A stretch of DNA of 64,000 nt. Source: Diplonema japonicum (taxonomy: Eukaryota > Euglenozoa > Diplonemea > Diplonemida > Diplonemidae). The stretch spans positions 124,001-188,000 of the forward strand of contig OZ025732.1 of assembly GCA_964019335.1 (NCBI GenBank). The letters run 5' to 3'. A program made the translations under genes and the position numbers. The notes below the pieces were generated by a model, which saw only the letters and a program-made list of their open reading frames with translations, searched no databases and was not told the DNA's origin. Below are positions 57,404 to 64,000 of this stretch, piece by piece (position 1 is the stretch's first letter; the number at the start of each line of letters is the position of its first letter).

Positions 57404-58949
57404 ATGAATGGACAGCCCCACTCGGTCGCTTCCGCGGAGCACCCACCGGGCCCAGACCTAGACACCTGGGGCGAAGACCGAGAGATGGAGGAAGAAGAGG
57501 AGGTAAGGATAATAGAATTATCCACGAAGGCACACAGTACAGAGGACCGAAAGATGTCCTGGGTGGTTGGGTTTGTGAGGAAGGGCTTAAGCCCAACGGA
57601 GAAGGCACAGCTGGTGTCTGAGATGGGTGGGAAGCAAGAGGGCGCAGTACGTAGCATCCTGTGGGGGGGGGCAGCAACTCCTCACATTCTCGACATGCGA
57701 GGCCCACCCCGACTGTAAGAAGCTGAAGGTAGACGGCAAGGAGGCGACTCTCCTGCCAAATATCAAGGTCTACGACCCAGCAGAAACAATCCCCCGCCAA
57801 ACAAAGTCCTCTCCAGACCAACGTCAACACAAGAAGAAAAGAACACCGAGCAGGCCGAAGAGATACTCCATAGAAGAGTACCTCACGTTCTACGGCAAAG
57901 AAAAAGGGTGGGCACAGTACCACACGGCAGTACAAGGCTATCTAAAAAAGAAGGAACGTGCAGAGAAGGAGAAGGCGGAGAAAGAAGAAAGAAGGAAGAA
58001 GGAAGAAGCGGAAAAACAAGAGGTTTCGTCCCTCGTCCAGGTGGTGAGCGAGTTACGATGTCAGATAGTAAGGCTGACGGAAACACCGCAGGGCAACACG
58101 CAGCAGGGCGGCGGAGATCTGTCCGGGGTACTACAGGAGATTGCAGCGTTGAAGGCACAACAACAACAGCAAGCACAGCAGCAAGCCCAACAACAAAAGC
58201 AAGCGCAGGACGAGCATAACCACAGGCTGCAGAACATGACAGGACTACGACAGGAAGTGGCACAAATTAAGACAGCCCAAACAGAACAAAGCGCCGTCTT
58301 AGAAAAACAACACCACCAGCAACAACAACAACTACTGGAATGGCAGCAGAGGCAAGAAAAGCAGAGAGACGCATGGAAACAAGAGCAGGAACAGAAGCAA
58401 CAGGGGCTCGACGGGAAGATTGAGACCCTGAAGGCCGAAGTAGGGGGTGTGATGTCGGTCCTGCAGCAGCTACAGGAGACCATGAAGAACCTCGTACTGA
58501 AAAACACAGCGGGGGTACAGGAGGCTGTGGCAGCAGCGACAGCCGCACAACAAGAAGCGAGGCTGGCAACGGAATCAGCCAAAGCAGCAACGAAGGCGGC
58601 GACAACAACAACGGCCGCACACCCCACACCACAGCCAACAGAGAAAATACTGCAACAACAACAGCAACAGCAGCCGCCCCAAGAGCCAACGCAAACAAGA
58701 AGGGAACCGGAAGAGGCACCAGGGAAGGTGGCACAGAAGTTCGTAAGATCGCGGTCAAGCGAAAGGCCGCCTCAAATGAAGAACCCCAAAGAGGGGGTAA
58801 ACCTTGACAAGCAGGCAGAGGGGAGAAAAGAACTGGGGAAGAAGGTGGCCGGAAACAGGCGAGCACAAGCACAGAACGAAAAAAGGTCCCAAACACCGGA
58901 ACCAATACAAGTGCACGTGCTCGAAGAGACCCCAACAAAGGGGATATGA
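57404..58949 (+). CDS. ORF1-D, coiled-coil retroposon ORF1 (frame break at G9)
   Basis: ATG 57404 (MNGQPHSVASAEHPPGP) opens a frame that reads EEEEEVRIIELSTKAH, an acidic block with a SUMO-interacting-like core. At a run of nine G (57663-57671) the frame must shift by one to enter the longer frame (57627-58949). That frame has STCEAHPDCKKL, the segment RYSIEEYLTFYGKEKGWAQY, a charged helix (KKKERAEKEKAEKEERRKKE), a long Gln-rich coiled coil (about residues 180-330) and a basic tail. Coiled-coil, basic ORF1 proteins are typical of LINEs, where they trimerise and bind element RNA. RT-D, 220 bases downstream, is its likely ORF2 partner. The G-run may be a slip mutation, sequencing error or programmed shift. 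Confidence 0.6.
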
Positions 58950-59039
58950 AACGCGGGCCAACCCCAAACAACCCCAACAAAACCGTCCCCTGCAACAACA
59001 ACATCAACCCCGCGTCAAGCAGCATCAAGCGTAAGATCC

Positions 59040-59160
59040 AACACGAAGACCTTACGCAAGTAAGAGTGCTGGCCCGGCGAGCTACGAGGGCAAAAACCTC
59101 CTTTTCTTCTAGAAGATGAGAACCGGCGGACGTGGGAGGCCCTTCTTCGGAAGGTGCCAG
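59040..59160 (+). mobile_element. ORF1-S 3' UTR fragment
   Basis: CTTACGCAAGTAAGAGTGCT, GGCCCGGCGAGCTACGAGGG, GTGGGAGGCCCTTCTTCGGA: same as 35058-35235 but internally shortened. It lies between ORF1-D and RT-D. Confidence 0.7.
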
Positions 59161-59174
59161 TTCTCACCTCCTTT

Positions 59175-60153
59175 TTAGGCGTGGTACCAGGACAAAATCA
59201 CCAGACGGGTACCACCCCCAGAGGGCGAGCAGAGCGAAAGCGAGGACAGCTCGGAAGGGGACGAGACACACGAGCGTGTGAACAAGAGACCAACAACAGA
59301 CGAGGTCACATGCGACGCGTGCGGTGCGGAGGAGGACGAGAGCAACATGCTGCGACACGCATTATGGGAATGCAGTGTGGCGAAGGAGGTGCAACAGAAG
59401 GAAATACATGCAGAAGTAGTGGCCAACAAGACGGAAATGCCAATCTGCATGCAGCTACATGGAACGCTCCCGCGTGGTCACCGAACACACCAACACCGGC
59501 TGAGGAAGACGCAATACTACCTGCTGGAAGTGGTGGCAAAACGGGACCAGCTTCTCCAGGACAAGAGAAAGCTAGAAACGTACACGACGCACCCCTGGGA
59601 ACAGATAACGGAAGGAAACGCTCATGCGCCACCTGAATGGAAGGAGCTGAGGAAGCATGTGAGCGGGAGCCTGATGATGAAGCACGGTGAAGACATCGTC
59701 AAGTGGCTCAAAAAGCTGAAGTGGTACGATGGACCGAGGAAGACGACAGTCACCACAATGGAACTCGTACTAGACTTCGAGAACACGCTGGGCGTTGAGC
59801 CGATCACGGGGAAGAAGGGTGATCTAGACATGATACAGAAGAAAGCGCGGAGTTTCCACGGCCTCCTGGAAAGAATCCAAGAAGGGTGGGACACAGCACG
59901 CATACAGAAGAAGGTCAGAGGCAAGCGGATCTTCCCAGCGGAGAGCAAGAAGAACCACGCGCTTAGAACCATAGGTGCGAAGAAGAGTCTGGGATGGAAC
60001 AGAAGGCCAGTTTTTGCATCAGAGAAAACCAAGAAGGACCTTAAGAAACTGGGCAGAAAGTGGCAAGAAGAAAGGGAGGATACTTTGAGGAAGGCAACAC
60101 AGCCAAAAAAGAAAGAAAGGCCGAGGCCCCAGAAGGGAGAAAGGGGTAGATAA
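59175..60153 (+). CDS. RT-D ORF2 C-terminal part (5'-truncated)
   Basis: The frame is open from about 59175 (first ATG at 59278 is internal). Acidic linker PPEGEQSESEDSSEGDETHE, CCHC finger CDACGAEEDESNMLRHALWE with C, basic domain with MELVLDFEN, KKVRGKRIFPAESKKNHALR and RRPVFASEKT, ending PQKGERGR-stop. No palm, so inactive alone. The four RT lineages here share this layout of acidic linker, CCHC and basic tail. Confidence 0.75.
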
Positions 60154-60210
60154 GTAGAGACAAGGGGGACGTTCCAAAACAGGAACCTCCTTTATCTCAT
60201 CTCTTTTTCC
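59175..60210 (+). mobile_element. RT-D retrotransposon 3' half
   Basis: Contains the ORF2 C-terminal part described below and the 3' UTR: GTAGAGACAAGGGGGACGTT, CC-AAAACA-GGAACC, TCCTTTATCTCATCTCTT. Other copies: 52944-53302, tail at 16186. Confidence 0.75.
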
Positions 60211-60227
60211 TTCTTTTCAGTGTTTAT

Positions 60228-60300
60228 GTGAGCCCCCTTTCGCAGTGTCGTCTCTTGTCTCTGTTGGTCCTTACAGGATGTGGCCAGAATGGTTAGGTTT
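60228..60300 (+). pseudogene. Relic of a CaaX-type LRR gene
   Basis: GTGAGCCCCCTTTCGCAGTG and CTGTTGGTCC...AGGATGTGGCCAGAATGG match the repeat sequence at 23863-23970 (GATCTGAGCCCCCTTCGCAA, CAGAATGTGACCAGGATGG). Heavily decayed. Confidence 0.45.
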
Positions 60301-60439
60301 TTCATTCTTTACTTTTTCTTGAATACTGTAAATCTTTACACAGGAAGACGCCTTGCAGCAACGAATGTTTAAGACGCGCAGACCCGTTTCCCCCCCCCCC
60401 CTATTTTCCTTTTTTATTTTTTAGGTGGTGGGGATAACA

Positions 60440-60715
60440 TGAAAATATAAGAAAAACATCAGATGTGTTGTTCGCTGTTGACCTCCTCGTCGGTCATCAC
60501 CGGTAGCGCCCGAGGAAGAACATAATGCAGATGCTCAGGGTGACGAACAGGCAGCAAACTGCACGAGCGCAGAATCTTGGTTACCCGGGACGTACCGGCT
60601 GGGGTTGAGCTGTACACCGCACGCATTAAGGACACGACGCAGAACGCAGAAGAAGCTACAACTCGGCCGCGGCGCGCCCCCTGTAATCAAGTAGACAGTT
60701 CTTGTGCAGGGCGCC
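60440..60715 (-). repeat. Inverted, diverged copy of the 22620-22935 region
   Basis: The reverse complement matches the 5' flank of the gene at 22987. With the LRR relic at 60228 this suggests a second, lost CaaX-type gene here, broken by inversion. Confidence 0.55.
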
Positions 60716-61076
60716 GCCAACACCGGCCTCCTTTAACTCATATATATATTTTTTTATTTCTTAGCACCATAATCTGAACGAAGAAACAAACAACAGGAAT
60801 AAAGGGGGGAGGGGGAGGGAAGAGGGGAGGGAAGGGAAAAAGAAAAGAGAAAAAGAAAAAAGAAACACACACAAGCTCAAAGAAAGAAATGGCATCGAGA
60901 TCCCAATCAAACGGAAGACGATCGAGCTCGCAGCCCGGGTCGTTAAGGAGAGTAGCAGGAGGTTCACTATCGTCATACCGCTTTATTGTACTGCTGTCTA
61001 GAACACCTGCTTCTTTAGCCCCTAATTTTATGTCTTTCTCATCACAAACAGGTGCGGAGGGTGCGTAGTTTTGAAG
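60716..61076. other. Unassigned stretch with pyrimidine tract before Ubl-ANK
   Basis: CTCCTTTAACTCATATATAT and T-tract resemble the RT-B tail. A purine-rich block follows at 60780-60870. 61000-61051 ends CTTTCTCATCACAAACAG|GTGCGG, a possible acceptor. No gene seen. Confidence 0.3.
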
Positions 61077-61096
61077 AAAGAAAATACCACATAACC

Positions 61097-62347
61097 ATGA
61101 AGGGAAGCGAAGGACCACCGACAGTGACGCTGCAGGCGAGGCTCCCCACCTCTGAGACCATCAGCATTGAGGCAGTGGCTTCGGAGGAGATGAAGAAGGT
61201 GAAGGAGAGGATCGCATCGATGGGAGGGTTGGATGTGAACTTCTTCACCCTCACCTTCGATGGGGTGGTGGTGGCGGCTGCTGCTGACGACGCCGCCACC
61301 TCCTCCGAAATGGCCCGGTGAAGTGCTGAACACGGATGTCCCCGATCGTTAGGAAGCTCTACTTTTGAATTCACGTCCACAGAAGTGCGAATCAAGAGGA
61401 CCTCCACACAAGAAGGAAGATCGTGCTCGATCACAAAGTGAAATGCCTCCTCCCCACCACTCACCCCAGCATTCAGGAGAAGGTTCACAACCTCACAGAC
61501 TTGTTTGACGTTCCTCTGGTAAATCGTACCTAAAAGGTCATTATTAACATCCAAGTCACGTAAGTCATTATGTAGGTCACGTAAGACTCCGTACAAATCC
61601 CTTCCTTTCACTTCGATCCCCATCTCAGAGAGTTTCAACAGAGCCGCCTGCCTCTTGCACACCACTACTTCAAGCATGCTTCCATCCTCAAAAGGAAGAT
61701 CTCCGACGAGCTGTCCACCGGCTGTTCTCTTGAGACACAATGCAGATGTGAACACGAGAGACTGTAACGGTGTTCCTGTCATTCACCAAGCGGCATGTGA
61801 GAAGCATCGTGGGAGTAAGCTTTCTGTACTTCTGAAACACAACGCAGATGTGAATGCGAGAAACGAGAAAGGAAGGACGGCTCTTCATGGTTTCCGTGTT
61901 CGCCCCTCTGCTGTACACTTGCTTCTTGAACACAAGGCAGACATCGAGGCAAAAGACAACGAGGGAAGAACACCCCTTTTCTTGACTAATAGAAGGGTGG
62001 CAACAGCACTTCTTGAGCACAATGCTGATGTGAAGGCAAGGGACAATGAAGGGAACACGTGTCTGCACCACGCTGTTGAGAGATGTTGTTTCGAGGTAGT
62101 TCCTGTTCTGCTGAGACACAATGCAGATGTGACGGCAAGGAACGATGAAGGGAAGACGGCTCTCGATCTTGTCTCCTCTGTTTATGATGATGATGGTGAC
62201 GTGTGTAATGCGATGCGATACCTGTTGGAGGACCCGAGTCTCGCTCATGATCTGGAGCTGTTCGAAAGTGGGAGGGAGCTGAGCGTCAGCAGGCTTCCTG
62301 TTGTTCAACTGATTTCAAGGAGTGCAGAGGTATTTAGTGACTGGTAG
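61097..62347 (+). pseudogene. Ubl-ANK with an inverted internal segment
   Basis: 61097-61298 codes the start (MKGSEGPPTVTLQARLPTSE to VVVAAAADDA). 61299-61721 reads correctly only on the minus strand (GGQLVGDLPFEDG to LHRAISEEVAA). 61722-62347 returns to the plus strand (VLLRHNADVNTRDCNGVPVI to FESGRELSVSRLPVVQLIS). The three parts are collinear with an intact gene if the middle is flipped, and no other damage is evident, so the inversion is recent. As it stands the plus frame stops at 61319. The inverted part belongs to the same subfamily as the gene at 55774. Confidence 0.85.
61299..61721 (-). other. Inverted segment within Ubl-ANK
   Basis: Boundaries fall at GACGAC|GCCGCCACCTCC and GCTGTCCACC|GGCTGTTCTC. 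In the parental order these points carry GGCGGTGG and GGTGGCGG, short GC-rich words that may have served as ends. Confidence 0.8.
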
Positions 62348-62453
62348 CGTGAGTTCAGAAATACAGCATTCTGTAGCTGTAGATCGAGGCCGTGACCGCA
62401 GATCACGATCGACAAATGCTGCTTACCGTCGGTGGACATTGCGAAGGGGGCTC

Positions 62454-62531
62454 CTGAAATGATTTTAAGTTAGAAAAGAGAAGCGAAAAAATAGATAAAA
62501 AGGGGTGGAAAAGGATAAATACTGCATACGT
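62454..62531 (-). mobile_element. AGR 3' end on the minus strand, 78 bases
   Basis: Reverse complement of GTATGCAGTATTTATCCTTT ... TCTAACTTAAAATCATTTCA and G. In its own orientation it is followed by GAGCCC, which fits NNRCCY. The only minus-strand AGR seen. Confidence 0.8.
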
Positions 62532-62853
62532 GAGTGGTGATGGTTTTCTTTCTTTTTTTTTTTTTTTTTTTTTTTTTTTGCTTAAACAAATCTTTGAAAA
62601 GAATTGTTATTGCAAAAAAGAGTAGAGGCAGCTTATCCGATTACCCCTACTGTAGGTGATAACTGCTTGCACAAACAAAAGCCCTTCTCTCTCAAAAGAA
62701 TTACTGCACAGTAGTCTACTGTAAATAATTTCTTCAGTGTTTATCAAATATCATCCCCAGTCCAGTGTTTTGTTAATTTATATAGTTATTATTTTACATT
62801 TCAGCACCCATAGTAGCCAACAGAAAGAAAAGAAAAAAAAAGAGAAAAAAAAA
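62532..62853. other. T32 tract and leader of Ubl-ANK 10
   Basis: A T-tract at 62550-62579, unassigned sequence, then TTTATATAGTTATTATTTTA, CATTTCAG|CACCCATAGTAGCC, an acceptor-like end directly before the conserved leader motif. Confidence 0.4.
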
Positions 62854-63432
62854 ATGAAAAGAAAGAGATCGGATGAAGGAATGAACGATATGACAGTGAA
62901 GACGGGAGGCGGGGTTCACGATGTGGAAATGTTGGGAAAGGACCTGTACAAGAAATCGGGGTGTGTTGCTAGTTTAATCGTTGAAAGAAAGCAAGAAACA
63001 GACAAAACCATGAAAGGAAGCAAAGGACCATCGGCAGTGACGCTGCAGGCGAGGCTCCCCACCTCTGAGACCATCAGCATTGAGGCAGTGGCTTCGGAGG
63101 AGATGAAGAAGGTGAAGGAGAGGATCGCATCGATGGGAGGGTTGGATGTGGACTTCTTCACCCTCACCTTCGATGGGGAGGTGGTGACAGCGGCTTCTGA
63201 CGACGGCGGTGGACAGCTTGTCGGAGATCTTCCTTTTGTGGATGGAAGCATACTTGAAGTGGTGGTGAGCAAGAGGCAGGCGGCTCTGTCGAAGCTCTGT
63301 GAGATGGGGATCGAAGTGAAAGGAAAGGATTCGTTCGAGATATTTGAAAACTGTTCAGGTCTGCAGGACGACAAGATGTTCGAGGTTGTGAACCTTCTGG
63401 CATTTATCGAACACCGATGCCCGGAAGCCTAA
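62854..63432 (+). pseudogene. Ubl-ANK 10, chimeric start, truncated after the Ubl
   Basis: MKRKRSDEGMNDMTVKTGGG (two codons, VF, missing from the usual TVFVKT), SLIVERKQETDKT, MKGSKGPSAV, Ubl complete to FEVVNLL. It then ends AFIEHRCPEA-stop at 63432. All ankyrin repeats are lost. A 192-residue product is possible from the ATG at 62854, just after an A-rich leader. Confidence 0.75.
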
Positions 63433-63625
63433 AGCGCCTTTCCGAAAGGTCTTAGCAAGTCGAAAAGGAAGTGGAATTTAAAAAAAAAAAAAAAAAAAAA
63501 AAGGTCAGTCCTGTTTCTTAGCCTGAAGACAGACCTATCCACCCACCACAGCAGCCAAACAATCGAAGCAGTGTGAAAGTAGACCCCCCCCCCCCCCCCC
63601 CGAATCAAACTTTTCCCCACCCCTT
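63433..63625 (+). repeat. Partial intergenic spacer module
   Basis: GAAGTGGAATTT plus A-tract, CAGCAGCCAAACAATCGAAG, C18 tract, TCAAACTTTTCCCCACCCC. The CCAAT word seen in long forms is altered to AACAATC. Confidence 0.55.
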
Positions 63626-64000
63626 TTTAGAGCATGCAGCTTTCGTCTGTTAATTTGAATTTTATTTTTGCCTTTCTTAAGAAAAAATAAGCTATTTATT
63701 GCCATAATGAGTCATTATTTAACTCGAGTTCCCGAATTTTGCAGGGCCCTCGTGCAAAAAAACGGTAACGAGTGTTAAATAATGGCTCATTTGGCGGCAA
63801 GTAAGTCGTTTTATTTCACTTTTCGTCATTTGAGTCACTCACTCTTCACTGCTTTCACTGCTGTTTTTTTTTGTTTTAACAATATTATTGTCGAGACTAA
63901 AAACTAGTTGATGGCAGCGTAATGAGCTATTTTATTAGGTAAAATTCCGCTCGTGCGCACAAACAAATGGAGCGCCAAACTAGTTTTTCACGAAGGTCAG
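63626..64000. other. Unassigned AT-rich end with inverted repeat
   Basis: AATGAGTCATTATTTAACTC (63706-63725) and its imperfect complement at 63769-63791 flank about 43 bases. GCGCCAAACTAGTT near 63970 also occurs at 24531. No gene seen. Confidence 0.4.

Noticed and set aside
58061-58627. Cys/Val/Ala-rich minus-strand ORF resembling a membrane protein
   Set aside because: Arises from the CAG/CAA-rich coiled-coil codons of ORF1-D read in reverse.
61042-61782. Minus-strand ORF of 246 codons as an independent gene
   Set aside because: Its middle is the inverted Ubl-ANK segment and its ends are antisense of flanking sequence; no start or tail of the family.
1-64000. rRNA, tRNA, riboswitch or bacterial operon features
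   Set aside because: None seen; no cloverleaf or rRNA core sequence recognised and the gene structure is eukaryotic.

Overview
The window is nuclear DNA of a microbial eukaryote (protist). A calpain gene has a GT-AG intron that can be resolved from the protein frame. Many acceptor-like ends (CTAAC, pyrimidine tract, CAG) are present. Reverse transcriptases are of the non-LTR type, and there are no operons, rRNA or tRNA genes. Long C, T and A tracts separate the genes. I cannot name the species. A GC-moderate, intron-bearing alveolate such as a chromerid is only a guess.

Two things fill the locus. The first is a tandem family of repeat-scaffold proteins that start with a ubiquitin-like (Ubl) fold. 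One branch carries ankyrin repeats (Ubl-ANK, copies 1-9 plus fragments) and one carries BspA-type leucine-rich repeats (Ubl-LRR: 17368, 40429, 50432, a divergent prenylation-motif copy at 22987, and fragments at 36817 and 49373). Branches are fused to each other, truncated, frameshifted, internally duplicated and in one case internally inverted, so only some copies are intact (ANK: 5985, 10341, 25566 and probably 19214; LRR: 17368, 22987, 40429, 50432). The second is dense retroposon debris: at least four RT lineages (called RT-A to RT-D here), three ORF1-like proteins, and an abundant retroposon called AGR here (AG-end retroposon), whose 3' end is CTAACTTAAAAYCATTTCAG.

Layout. 1-3600: retroposon debris. 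3896-5035: XK-related-like membrane protein with an MGC N-terminus. 5400-11730: Ubl-ANK genes 1-3 with AGR insertions. 11739-12560: decayed ORF1. 12791-16143: calpain-15-like protease with RanBP2 zinc finger, Ubl and ankyrin repeats. 16186-21241: Ubl-LRR 1 and a Ubl-ANK gene split by an AGR. 21352-22180: RT-B. 22987-24372: Ubl-LRR with a CaaX ending. 25566-26777: Ubl-ANK. 27290-36150: RT-C, RT-B, ORF1-S and a 5'-inverted RT-A copy. 36151-52330: mosaic Ubl-ANK/Ubl-LRR cluster with nested AGRs. 52588-60715: microsatellite, RT-D, ORF1-D and gene scraps. 61097-63432: two damaged Ubl-ANK genes.

Most notable: (1) AGR ends exactly in a splice-acceptor signature, has 11-22 bp target duplications, no poly(A), and 13 of 15 copies are followed by NNRCCY. 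One copy inside a Ubl-ANK gene would leave the frame intact if spliced from its own first GT to its terminal AG. (2) The LRR arrays are 75-bp repeats, nearly identical except for a few short variable positions per repeat. (3) Calpain, XKR-like protein and Ubl-headed ANK/LRR proteins occur together; a functional link is inference only.
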